DNA of 14,907 bases from ZLKRG08 sp046048895 (GTDB taxonomy: Bacteria > Actinomycetota > Actinomycetes > Nanopelagicales > Nanopelagicaceae), in NCBI GenBank assembly GCA_046048895.1, contig JBJOFF010000018.1:1-14907 (forward strand), in the 5' to 3' direction. The position numbers and the translations under genes were made by a program. Numbering within the stretch: position 1 is the first letter of the stretch; each line of letters starts with the position of its first letter. A model generated the notes under the pieces. The model ran no database searches. It saw only the letters and a list, made by a program, of their open reading frames with translations, and was not told the origin of the DNA. Below are positions 1-7,140 of the stretch, one piece after another.

Positions 1-1429
1 CATGAGTCCAGATTCCTGGAAATCCTTCAAAATATGCAGCTAGATACTTTTCATTTTCCTTATCTCCCCAGAATCCAATTGGTTTTGATGGAAATGGCAC
101 GGTGCAAACTAGCTCACCTTTTTCATCGGTTCTCGCTTGATTTCCATGAGCATCAAAAACTTTAGTGGCCATTCCCAAGCATGGGCCCTGCAGCTCCCCA
201 CGATAAACTGGCAATGTAGGTATCGAAGCCACAAAGCATCCACAAATATCCGTACCACCAGACATAGATGCCAGATGTATATCTGGTTTTACTGATTCGT
301 AGATGTAGTCAAAACACTCTGGAACTAATACAGAACCAGTTGAAGCAATCATCCGCAAATTAGATAAATCATGTGTCTCTGATGGCTTCAAGCCAACCTT
401 TTTAATGCCATCTATGAATTTCGCTGAAACGCCAAAGAAGTTCAATTGCTCGCGCTCTGCAACATCAAAGAGTCGATTGGCGCGCGGAAATACAGGAGAG
501 CCGTCGAATAGCACGATGGTTACGCCGCGAATTAGGCACATAAAGAGCCAGTTCCACATCATCCAACCGCAAGTGGTGAAGAAGAAGACTTTTTCGCCTG
601 GCTTCATATCAAATTGATAAATCTGCTCTGCGCCAGCTTTAAGCATTACACCAGCTCCGCTATGCGTAATACATTTAGGCTTACCTGTGGTTCCGGATGA
701 GAAGAGTACAAATCCTGGATGATCAAAAGGTAGTGGCGTAAATTCGGCTTTAGCTCCCATAAATGGCGCAATCCATGATTGAAATTCTGAAATTCGAATA
801 GCACGCTCTAAAGTAGGAAGGAGCGAAACTATCTCATCACCCTTCTCTTTTAGGTCAAAACTCTTTCCACCATATTGATATGAATCTCCAAGAAGAATTA
901 ATTTAGGAGCAACTTGCCCGAATCGATCTTCAACAGCGTGCGGAGCAAAATCTGGAGAAGCGGTAGAGATAACTGCGCCAATACTTAATGCGCCGAGCGC
1001 GTAAATCATTACCTCTGGAACATTTGGCGCCCATGCAACTACGCGATCGCCCGAGACAATTCCCATTTGGCGCATCGCGGCAGCCACCGCGGCGCTCTTT
1101 TCGCGCAGTTCTGCGTAAGTTATTTGGGTGCGGGTGCCATCTTCAAGAATGCCCACCATTGCAACGCCTTCGCCATGTGCTAAGAGATTTTGCGCAACAT
1201 TAATCTTGCCGTTAGGAAAGAACTTGGCATCTATAAAACGATTCGCGGTTTGGTAATTTACATCGCCTTTTTCTCCGATTAATTGGAGATCATCCCAAGC
1301 GCGTGACCAAAATTCACCTGGTTCTTCAACGCTCCACTTATGTAAACCCCAATAGTCGGTATCTTTTTCGCGCTCTAGCTTTCCGAGTGCTGTTGCTTGA
1401 GGATTTTTAGGCTGAAAAAGCGGATTCAC
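1..1429 (-). CDS. aacS: Acetoacetyl-CoA synthetase, partial (C-terminus beyond window)
   Basis: Adenylate-forming enzyme that activates acetoacetate (or a close 3-ketoacid) to its CoA thioester with ATP; EC 6.2.1.16. I translated it from a GTG at 1429 and the frame stays open for 476 codons to the window edge; full-length family members are about 650 residues, so roughly the last quarter is missing. Visible signatures are an N-terminal acetyl-CoA-synthetase-like segment with an EEPGEFWSRAWD stretch, the AMP-binding P-loop SSGTTGKPK at residues 244-252, and CGWMMWNW at 287-294, which is typical of acetoacetyl-CoA synthetases rather than acetyl- or propionyl-CoA synthetases. The last visible residues (YFEGFPGIWTH) also fit that family. 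The GTG overlaps the livM stop as GTGA, so it is probably translationally coupled to the importer. It would act directly after the 3-hydroxybutyrate dehydrogenase of the divergent operon. True substrate range (acetoacetate versus 3-ketovalerate) cannot be read from sequence. Confidence 0.9.
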   Translation of the reverse strand, partial: MNPLFQPKNPQATALGKLEREKDTDYWGLHKWSVEEPGEFWSRAWDDLQLIGEKGDVNYQTANRFIDAKFFPNGKINVAQNLLAHGEGVAMVGILEDGTRTQITYAELREKSAAVAAAMRQMGIVSGDRVVAWAPNVPEVMIYALGALSIGAVISTASPDFAPHAVEDRFGQVAPKLILLGDSYQYGGKSFDLKEKGDEIVSLLPTLERAIRISEFQSWIAPFMGAKAEFTPLPFDHPGFVLFSSGTTGKPKCITHSGAGVMLKAGAEQIYQFDMKPGEKVFFFTTCGWMMWNWLFMCLIRGVTIVLFDGSPVFPRANRLFDVAEREQLNFFGVSAKFIDGIKKVGLKPSETHDLSNLRMIASTGSVLVPECFDYIYESVKPDIHLASMSGGTDICGCFVASIPTLPVYRGELQGPCLGMATKVFDAHGNQARTDEKGELVCTVPFPSKPIGFWGDKENEKYLAAYFEGFPGIWTH

Positions 1430-2442
1430 TTTTTGGCAATCGCCCTCGCACGTAACTTGTAATACGCACCTGATAATCCACCAGGTGCAAACATCACTAC
1501 CAAGATAAATAGAATTCCCAGAGTTAGCGCTGGTTCGGAGAGTGGACCACCGATTGCCTTTGGAAGATTAGTGAAGAATGGTTGCTGAGTAATATCTTGC
1601 ATTCTGGTCGAGGCAATTGAGTAGAAAATGCCGCCAATTACGGCGCCCCAGCGAGTGACTGCGCCACCTAAAATAACCATCAACAACAAACTAATAGTCA
1701 GATTGGCATCCGCAAATCTTGGCGCAGCGCTACCTGCAGCTAATAACATCACAACTCCCAAGAAACTAGCCAAAGTTCCGGCAATTACAAAAGAGAGTAA
1801 TTTGAATTTTTGAGTATCAAGACCTAATACCTGGACGCGTAAATCATTATCGCGAAGTGCTGCAAATACACGACCTGCAGAACTTTCAGTAATCCACCAG
1901 ATAATTGCATAGACAATCACCAACGCTAAAAGCGCAGTCCAATATAGATATTTGGTATTTACTACACCAATCCAGAACTGAGGGACTTTGGTCGCATCTA
2001 GCGCGATTCCGTTTTCGCCACCAGTAAGGTTAAAGAAATTTCGATTGATAATTACGTGTCCTGCTTCGCCGAATGCAAGTGTCACCATTGCAAAGGTGAT
2101 TCCTGCGGTTCGTAGCGATGCCATGCCAATTAGTGTTGCTAATAGGGAAGTGAGGAAAACTGCAATAAACATCGCTAAGTACCATGGAGCAACAGAGTTG
2201 TTGATCAAAATACATGTGATGTACATGCCGCTACCAAAGTAGATGGCATGACCAAATGAAAGTAAACCTGTAAATCCGAAGAGCAAATCGTAAGTTAGCG
2301 CCAATCCACCATAGATAAAGGCGACTGCCAGAGTCTGTTGTAAACCAGGCTGGGCGAGTGGATTATTTCCGAGCATCGGAGCAACTGCTAAAACCAAAAG
2401 CAGCAATCCAAGGAGCGGACGAGAATATTTCCAACGCAACAT
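1426..2442 (-). CDS. livM: Branched-chain-amino-acid-type ABC transporter permease LivM
   Basis: Second transmembrane permease subunit of a HAAT-family ABC importer, pairing with LivH in the cytoplasmic membrane. The 338-residue product is hydrophobic throughout, beginning with a long apolar helix (LLGLLLLVLAVAP), and carries the family motif region FGFTGLLSFGHAIYFG near residues 55-70 and the cytoplasmic coupling segment ALRDNDLRVQVLGLD near 195-209. The C-terminal FAPGGLSG is also typical of LivM. The ATG at 2442 overlaps the livH stop as TAATG, which fixes the start. The stop overlaps the GTG start of the downstream synthetase. The substrate is not determined by this subunit; members of this family carry branched-chain amino acids, urea, amides or short carboxylic and aromatic acids. 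Confidence 0.92.
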   Translation of the reverse strand: MLRWKYSRPLLGLLLLVLAVAPMLGNNPLAQPGLQQTLAVAFIYGGLALTYDLLFGFTGLLSFGHAIYFGSGMYITCILINNSVAPWYLAMFIAVFLTSLLATLIGMASLRTAGITFAMVTLAFGEAGHVIINRNFFNLTGGENGIALDATKVPQFWIGVVNTKYLYWTALLALVIVYAIIWWITESSAGRVFAALRDNDLRVQVLGLDTQKFKLLSFVIAGTLASFLGVVMLLAAGSAAPRFADANLTISLLLMVILGGAVTRWGAVIGGIFYSIASTRMQDITQQPFFTNLPKAIGGPLSEPALTLGILFILVVMFAPGGLSGAYYKLRARAIAKK

Positions 2443-3323
2443 TACGCCGCCGCCTTTCCTAGTAAACCTTGTGGTCTGATTAGCAGCACTCCTGCCAGGA
2501 GAATTACTACTACGAAATCGCCAAGACCAGTTACGTAGTAATTAGCAAACTGTCTGATTACACCAATCATCATCGCTGCGATAAAGCTGCCAGGTACACT
2601 ACCCATTCCACCAATCACAACCACAATAAATCCATAAATTAGGTATTGACCAGCAATTAGTGGTGAAACACCATTTGCGTAAACTGAAATCAAAACACCA
2701 CCAATTCCTGCTGCAAAACCACCTAGAAAGAAGACGGTGCTAAAGGCGCGTCGCACATTTATACCTAGCGCAGCCACCATATTTCGATTTTCAACGCCGG
2801 CACGAATAATCAAACCTATTCGCGTGTACTTAAGTAGCGCCCAATTTGATACTAATAAGAGCAGAGCGGTACCAATATAGAAGAATCGATCGGCTGGGAT
2901 AATTGCGCCAGCGATATTTACTCCATTTAAGAAATATGAAGGAGTTGGGTAGAGCACTAGATCATTACCAAACCATCCGCCAAGTGCCGCACCGACTACC
3001 AACGAAACACCTACAGTTACCAGAGCTTGATCGATATGGCGCTCGTACATTCGCGCGATAATCAATTGCTCCATTAAGAGCGCGAATGCTCCAGCACCTA
3101 AGCCGCCAATTAACATTGAGATTAAGAATTTAGGAGTATCAATCATGAAGCCATATTTATTGGCAAACCAGAATCCAAAGAAGGCACCGACTGTAAGAAA
3201 TGCGCCGTGAGCAAAATTTAGTACGCCCATTAAGCCATAAATTAAAGACAATCCTGATGCGACTAAGAAGTAGAGCGCTCCAAGTCCAATACCGGTAATC
3301 AAGATAAGTAGGAACGTTGACAT
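2442..3323 (-). CDS. livH: Branched-chain-amino-acid-type ABC transporter permease LivH
   Basis: First permease subunit of the HAAT importer, about 293 residues with roughly eight hydrophobic segments. Family motifs visible are ASGLSLIYGLMGVLNFAHG near residues 20-40 and VIGGMGSVPGSFIAA in the C-terminal half, the latter preceding the coupling helix region. I place the start at the ATG at 3323 (MSTFLLILIT). It is preceded by a strong GGAGG with a 6-base spacer, and its first base is the last base of the livF stop (TAATG). A longer reading frame from 3359 would add a basic, unrelated 12-residue leader (GAPDARRRRK) and is not needed. The end overlaps the livM start in the same TAATG fashion, so all permease and ATPase genes form one coupled block. 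Confidence 0.92.
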   Translation of the reverse strand: MSTFLLILITGIGLGALYFLVASGLSLIYGLMGVLNFAHGAFLTVGAFFGFWFANKYGFMIDTPKFLISMLIGGLGAGAFALLMEQLIIARMYERHIDQALVTVGVSLVVGAALGGWFGNDLVLYPTPSYFLNGVNIAGAIIPADRFFYIGTALLLLVSNWALLKYTRIGLIIRAGVENRNMVAALGINVRRAFSTVFFLGGFAAGIGGVLISVYANGVSPLIAGQYLIYGFIVVVIGGMGSVPGSFIAAMMIGVIRQFANYYVTGLGDFVVVILLAGVLLIRPQGLLGKAAA

Positions 3324-4024
3324 TACTTTCCTCCTACGCCGAGCATCTGGTGCACCCAATTTTCATCATGCAACACCTCTGGACCGCCTTGGTAAACAAC
3401 TTTTCCTTGATCCATCACAATTACATTCTCAGCAATTCTCTTAACTAAAGCCAAGTTCTGCTCGACTAAGAGCATGGTGTTTTCATGTGCTACTTGCGCT
3501 AGCGCATCAGCTACCTCAGTAACCAATTTAGGCGCTAAACCTTTAGTAGGTTCATCAACCAGTAATAATTCATTCTTATTTAGAAGTGCACGAGCGATCG
3601 CCACCATTTGCTGCTGACCACCTGACAAAGAACCGGCACGTTGCGCAGCTCTGGTATCTAGTTCAGGAAAGAGTGAATGCACGAATTTATAGGCATCACC
3701 ATGATCTTTCCCGCGTGCTGCTAGCGCCAGATTCTCTTTCACTGAAAGAGAGGCGAAGATTTCTCTATCTTCTGGGATATAGGCAATTCCAAATTGCGCA
3801 ATTTTGAAGGTATCGTTATTGAGAATTTCTTTACCTGAAAACGAGATTGAACCAGTGCCTTGGTAAAAACCCATAATCGTCTTTAAAGTTGTGGATTTAC
3901 CGACGCCATTTCTGCCAAGCAGGGCAGTGACTTTGTTCTTTGGTACATCAAAAGTTACGCCATGCAGGATATGAGACTGATTTATCTTTACCTGTAAATC
4001 TTTAATAGAAAGCACGTTGCTCAT
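3323..4024 (-). CDS. livF: Branched-chain-amino-acid-type ABC transporter ATPase LivF
   Basis: One of the two nucleotide-binding subunits energising the importer, on the cytoplasmic face. The 233-residue length is normal for LivF. Walker A is GRNGVGKST at residues 37-45, the ABC signature LSGGQQQ at 133-139, and Walker B LLLVDEP at 153-159, followed by TKGLAP, which is characteristic of the LivF branch. The segment YIPEDREIF near 82-90 matches the usual YVPEGRxIF of this subfamily with small changes. The ATG at 4024 overlaps the livG stop as ATGA. The stop TAA shares its last base with the livH ATG. Confidence 0.94.
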   Translation of the reverse strand: MSNVLSIKDLQVKINQSHILHGVTFDVPKNKVTALLGRNGVGKSTTLKTIMGFYQGTGSISFSGKEILNNDTFKIAQFGIAYIPEDREIFASLSVKENLALAARGKDHGDAYKFVHSLFPELDTRAAQRAGSLSGGQQQMVAIARALLNKNELLLVDEPTKGLAPKLVTEVADALAQVAHENTMLLVEQNLALVKRIAENVIVMDQGKVVYQGGPEVLHDENWVHQMLGVGGK

Positions 4025-4773
4025 AGCGCCTCCCCAATGTAGGCAGATTGCACAATTGGATTATTGATTACATTCTGCGGAGTATCGCAAACCAGAAGCT
4101 CGCCATAATTTAATACTGCGATTCGATCAGCTAGGCCTAGCACTACTTCTAAATGATGTTCCACGATTAGTACCGTCTTCTTATGCTCTACCTTTAAGGA
4201 GCGGATAATTTCGACCAGTTCGGGAACATTCTCAACGCTCATACCCGCCATAGGCTCATCCAAAAGCACAATCTCACTCTTGGAAGCTAGGACGATTGCA
4301 ATCTCTAATCTGCGCTTATCTCCATGAGATAGAGAACCAGCAATCTGAAGCGCACGAGGTGCGAGCCCTACCTTGGCTAAACAATCATGTGCAATCGCCA
4401 CAACATCATTAAATTTATAAGCGTTCTTTGTGAGATTCATAGATTTGCCGTTTGCAGCTTGTGCAGCGATGCGCACATTTTCTAGGCAGGTTAAATTTAC
4501 AAAGACTGAAGATGTTTGAAATGTGCGAGCTAAGCCCACTTTGGCTCGCTCATAAGGTTTCATATCAGTGACATCTAAATCACCGATACATATTTTTCCA
4601 CGAGATGGATTTCTGACACCGCTTAAGAGATTGAAGAAAGAAGTCTTACCGGCACCATTTGGTCCAATAATTCCGAGGGTCTCATTTTGATTTACCGAGA
4701 GCGTGATGCCATCAAGAATCTTGGCGCCGCCTATCGAAAGCGATAAATCACTAACTGATAAAGCTGAAATCAA
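4021..4773 (-). CDS. livG: Branched-chain-amino-acid-type ABC transporter ATPase LivG
   Basis: Second nucleotide-binding subunit of the importer, 250 residues, the usual LivG length. Walker A is GPNGAGKTS at residues 37-45, the Q-loop lies in LARTFQ (Q86), the signature is LSHGDKRRLEIA at 148-159 and Walker B is IVLLDEP near 168-174, followed by MAGMS. The LSHGDKR form of the signature is a common variant in this subfamily. The start is a TTG at 4773, supported by a GGGAG on the coding strand with about a 9-base spacer; I see no better ATG. It lies about 120 bp downstream of livK, with a strong hairpin terminator between, so it probably depends on readthrough or on a promoter I could not identify. 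Confidence 0.92.
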   Translation of the reverse strand: MISALSVSDLSLSIGGAKILDGITLSVNQNETLGIIGPNGAGKTSFFNLLSGVRNPSRGKICIGDLDVTDMKPYERAKVGLARTFQTSSVFVNLTCLENVRIAAQAANGKSMNLTKNAYKFNDVVAIAHDCLAKVGLAPRALQIAGSLSHGDKRRLEIAIVLASKSEIVLLDEPMAGMSVENVPELVEIIRSLKVEHKKTVLIVEHHLEVVLGLADRIAVLNYGELLVCDTPQNVINNPIVQSAYIGEAL

Positions 4774-4824
4774 TTGGGGTAACTCCCTTGTTAGTCCCGC
4801 GCTAGTTGCCTAAGGGTATAAAAA

Positions 4825-4870
4825 ACCCCGACCTATTTCTATAAATTACCTTATAGAGATAAGTCGGGGT
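4825..4870 (-). terminator. Rho-independent terminator/attenuator between livK and livG
   Basis: A near-continuous 20-bp stem: the left arm is 4825-4844, the right arm 4851-4870, with a six-base loop at 4845-4850. Only one or two positions are imperfect, and one of them is a G-U wobble in the minus-strand RNA. The GC-rich foot ACCCCGAC/GTCGGGGT is followed on the minus strand by a run of T (GGTTTTTTATA). This is a textbook intrinsic terminator 22 bp after the livK stop. Because livG-livF-livH-livM have no evident promoter of their own, it probably works as a partial terminator that keeps binding-protein mRNA in excess. On the plus strand the following sequence (TCTTTATTA) is a weaker T tract. 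Confidence 0.88.
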
Positions 4871-4891
4871 CTTTATTAGAACTGTGTTCTA

Positions 4892-6052
4892 TCAGACATT
4901 GTTGATGGTCTTAAGAAGCTGTGGAACATATCCAGCAGATGTCTTCTTTAGTGAGACCAGGAACATTGGCTGAGTAAGGGTGTGGTCAGAAGGATTTACT
5001 TTCATTAAGCCCTTAACGCCTACCCATGAATAACCTTCAAGCTTAGAAATCATTACATCTACATCCTGTGATGTATTGCCTGTTAGTGCTTGAACGATCA
5101 TCTTTGCTGCATCCGCACCGGTGCAAGTAAATAGGTCTTGCGCCTTCTTTGCTGCTGCAAATGAAGAAGCTAGATCGCTAGCTGCCTTTGACTTGCCCAC
5201 TCCACCAAAGTAGCTGTTGGTAAGAATTGAGTTGGTTCCCTCGAAGAGAGTTCCATAGATATTGTAAGTAGCGGCACCAGCAAGGCCGGTGATTGGGCGC
5301 TGCTTAACAAATGCACCTTGCTGCTTTAGCGCAGTAAGCATCGCGCCAGCTGTAAGAGCATTTGACCATGCAATAAAGATGTATGAACCCTTGGCATCAG
5401 CTGCTTGCTTTGCAAATGGTGTGAAGTCTGATGTTGAAGTTGGAACCTTAATATCTTGGAAGGTAGCGCCCTTTGGAGCCATCAAAGCCTTTGCAGCTGC
5501 AATGTTTCCTGCTCCGAAAGCATTATCTTCTACGAAGAGCACAACTTTGCGGCCAGAGATTGGCTTGATACCTGCAAGTGGTACTAAATCTTGTGTAGAG
5601 GTATTTCCAGAACGGAATACATACTTATTCGCTGCAGATGTAATTCCATCATTCTTAGCTGGGCCAGAGATATAAAGCACCTTGTTCTGCTGAGCAAGTG
5701 GCGCAAGAGTTAGCGCAACACCTGAAGATGCAGTTCCGACAATAATCTTGGTGCCATTTCCGACCATCTCTTTAAATGATGCAGTCGCTGATGCTGGATC
5801 AGCAGCATCATCTTTGGTGGTTACAACAAGCTTTTGGCCGTTGATGGTCATCTTTCCACCTGTGTAATACTTCAAGCCCCAGTTAAGGCCATCTACATAT
5901 GCATCGCCGTAAGACTTAAGTGCACCTGATGTAGAGGTAATTACACCAATTTTGATTTCGCCTGCTGCCTGTGCTGGCGCCATAGATGGCGCGATAATTG
6001 CAACTGAAAGTGCTGCAACGCTAAGGCGAGCTAATAGTGAGCGCTTGCTCAT
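4892..6052 (-). CDS. livK: Periplasmic-binding-protein-type substrate-binding protein of the ABC importer (LivK-like)
   Basis: Extracytoplasmic solute-binding component (Peripla_BP_6, type I fold), 386 residues. The N-terminus has a basic start (MSKRSLLAR), a hydrophobic core and a PAQA-AGE cleavage region near residues 27-31, i.e. a Sec/signal peptidase I signal; there is no cysteine or lipobox there, unlike most Gram-positive binding proteins. The mature protein opens with IKIGVITSTSGALKSYGDA, the standard start of this fold, and includes the hinge-proximal stretch GNGTKIIVGTASSG. The ATG at 6052 is preceded by GAGGAG with a 5-base spacer. It is the first gene of the operon and the one most likely to be highly expressed. 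Binding specificity cannot be read by eye; the neighbouring genes suggest a short hydroxy- or keto-acid rather than leucine, which is inference. Confidence 0.9.
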   Translation of the reverse strand: MSKRSLLARLSVAALSVAIIAPSMAPAQAAGEIKIGVITSTSGALKSYGDAYVDGLNWGLKYYTGGKMTINGQKLVVTTKDDAADPASATASFKEMVGNGTKIIVGTASSGVALTLAPLAQQNKVLYISGPAKNDGITSAANKYVFRSGNTSTQDLVPLAGIKPISGRKVVLFVEDNAFGAGNIAAAKALMAPKGATFQDIKVPTSTSDFTPFAKQAADAKGSYIFIAWSNALTAGAMLTALKQQGAFVKQRPITGLAGAATYNIYGTLFEGTNSILTNSYFGGVGKSKAASDLASSFAAAKKAQDLFTCTGADAAKMIVQALTGNTSQDVDVMISKLEGYSWVGVKGLMKVNPSDHTLTQPMFLVSLKKTSAGYVPQLLKTINNV

Positions 6053-6078
6053 TTATTCTCCTCGTTGAGTCGTATTTT

Positions 6079-6098
6079 GCGAGCCGGGCCCGACTCGC
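6079..6098. promoter_or_regulatory. 20-bp inverted repeat in the livK leader
   Basis: Nine of ten base pairs match around a central CGGGCCCG, with outer arms GCGAG and CTCGC; the only break is 6084/6093. It lies 27 bp upstream of the livK start codon. In DNA it has the look of a dimeric regulator operator. In minus-strand RNA it folds as an 8-bp stem with a GGCC loop, the break becoming a U-G wobble. The arm 6091-6096 can also pair with 6067-6072, close to the livK ribosome-binding site, giving a competing structure. Which of these is used is unknown. Confidence 0.5.
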
Positions 6099-6109
6099 TT
6101 GCTGGCAAG

Positions 6110-6115
6110 GCTATA
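6110..6115 (-). promoter_or_regulatory. Candidate -10 box of the livK operon
   Basis: On the minus strand 6115-6110 reads TATAGC, a fair match to the actinobacterial TANNNT-like -10. It would start RNA near 6103, placing the inverted repeat 6079-6098 just inside the transcript. No convincing -35 hexamer stands at the right distance, so this is only a candidate. Confidence 0.25.
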
Positions 6116-6160
6116 CGCGCTTTTCGGCGATAACCACGCTTATTTGATATCCGTTTTATA

Positions 6161-6215
6161 ACATTTCAGAAGGTTTCAGAAGGTTTAAGAAGGTTTCAGA
6201 AAGTTTTGAGAGGTA
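6161..6215. repeat. Five tandem 10-bp repeats (AGGTTTCAGA)
   Basis: The unit AGGTTTCAGA repeats with exact 10-bp spacing. Copies begin at 6161 (ACATTTCAGA, partial), 6171 (exact), 6181 (one change, AGGTTTAAGA), 6191 (exact) and 6201 (AAGTTTTGAG, degenerate), and a final AGGT stands at 6211. The 10-bp step is one DNA helical turn, so all copies face the same side. The array sits between the divergent livK and hydrolase/prp operons, about 60-100 bp upstream of the hydrolase start. That fits an array of activator or repressor half-sites; slippage-generated sequence without function is the alternative. Confidence 0.8.
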
Positions 6216-6267
6216 GGCAACAAGATGCAAGGTGGCTCATTCAGGGCTATGCGGGCAGACTAAAGCC

Positions 6268-7140
6268 ATGTCAATGCCGACGGAGAAGTTCCTTATTCCT
6301 GTTGCTGGTGGCCAACTTGCCGTCTTTCGTTACGGCGCTGGTGATGGTGAACCAGTTCTACTAATACATGGCGTCACTTCGTCCAATCGAGCTTTTCAAT
6401 TATTTGCGGATGAATTAATTGCGCGAGGTAAAGCGCCGTATGCAGTGGATCTTCGTGGACGTGGAGATTCCAATAATTTGCCAGGACCATTTGGAATGGC
6501 GCAACATGCAAAAGATATGATCGAAGTAATTAATCACTTCGGTTGGAATGCGCCAGATGTAATTGGACATTCAATGGGCGGCTTTGTAACTGCAGCATTA
6601 GTAGGTTTATATCCAGATCGTGTGGGAAAAGTGATCTTTGCAGATGGTGGCATTCCTTTGCCGTTGCCACCAGGAATGAGCGTTGAACAAGTCTTACCTT
6701 TTGTATTAGGCCCGGCGCTAGAACGACTCTCTATGACTTTTGATTCCAAAGAGGCCTACCGTAATTACTGGAGACCTCATCCAGCATTCAATCGTGGTTG
6801 GTCTGCTGAGATGGATGAATATGTTGATTACGATTTAAGAAATGGTAAGCCTTCCACATCTCCACATGCAGTCGAAGAAGATTCTCGAGATTTATTCGGT
6901 GATGATTTAATTGATAAATCTCTGAAGAATTTACCAAAAGAGTCTTTATTTATTAGAGCGCCAAGAGGATTGCAGAACGAAGAGGGTGGACTTTATCCGT
7001 TGCCAGTGCTTGATGCCGTAGCGCCAAGTTATCCAAAGTTGAAAATTGTGAGTCTTGACGATGTGAATCACTACGACATGTTCATGCATCCATTTGGGGC
7101 AGCTCAGGTGGCCAAAATTATCTACGGAGCAAAGAAATGA
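6268..7140 (+). CDS. Alpha/beta-fold hydrolase, possible 3-hydroxyacid ester or oligomer hydrolase
   Basis: Serine hydrolase of the alpha/beta-hydrolase fold, 290 residues from the ATG at 6268. Visible landmarks are the oxyanion-hole HG at residues 34-35 (LLIHGVTSSN), DLRGRGDS at 61-68, the nucleophile elbow GHSMGG with Ser102, and a C-terminal histidine in VNHYD (His268) as the likely catalytic base. The acid residue is not certain. A GTG at 6232 would extend the frame by 12 residues (MAHSGLCGQTKA), but that part does not look like the family and no Shine-Dalgarno precedes it; 6268 or 6274 is more likely. The gene heads the operon, and its stop overlaps the dehydrogenase start (ATGA). Coupling to a 3-hydroxybutyrate dehydrogenase suggests it releases hydroxyacids from esters, dimers or oligomers. 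That function is inferred from context; sequence alone says only 'esterase-like hydrolase'. Confidence 0.8.
   Translation: MSMPTEKFLIPVAGGQLAVFRYGAGDGEPVLLIHGVTSSNRAFQLFADELIARGKAPYAVDLRGRGDSNNLPGPFGMAQHAKDMIEVINHFGWNAPDVIGHSMGGFVTAALVGLYPDRVGKVIFADGGIPLPLPPGMSVEQVLPFVLGPALERLSMTFDSKEAYRNYWRPHPAFNRGWSAEMDEYVDYDLRNGKPSTSPHAVEEDSRDLFGDDLIDKSLKNLPKESLFIRAPRGLQNEEGGLYPLPVLDAVAPSYPKLKIVSLDDVNHYDMFMHPFGAAQVAKIIYGAKK

Noticed and set aside
1..1429. Propionyl-CoA or acetyl-CoA synthetase (prpE/acs)
   Set aside because: The CGWMMWNW motif and the N-terminal region fit acetoacetyl-CoA synthetase better, even though a prpE might be expected near prpBCD.
3324..3359. Longer livH with a 12-residue basic N-terminal extension
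   Set aside because: The extension overlaps livF, has no ribosome site, and the ATG at 3323 has an excellent one.
5289..5675. Open frame of 128 codons on the plus strand inside livK
   Set aside because: It lies wholly antisense to a well-supported binding-protein gene, has no ribosome site and shows no recognisable domain; it is a by-product of the codon pattern of livK.
1426..6052. Urea/short-amide transporter (urtABCDE) instead of a liv-type importer
   Set aside because: The five-subunit plan is shared, but gene order, neighbours (no urease) and the LivF/LivG motifs do not point to urea.
6161..6215. CRISPR-like array
   Set aside because: The units are contiguous 10-mers without spacers; this is a simple tandem repeat.
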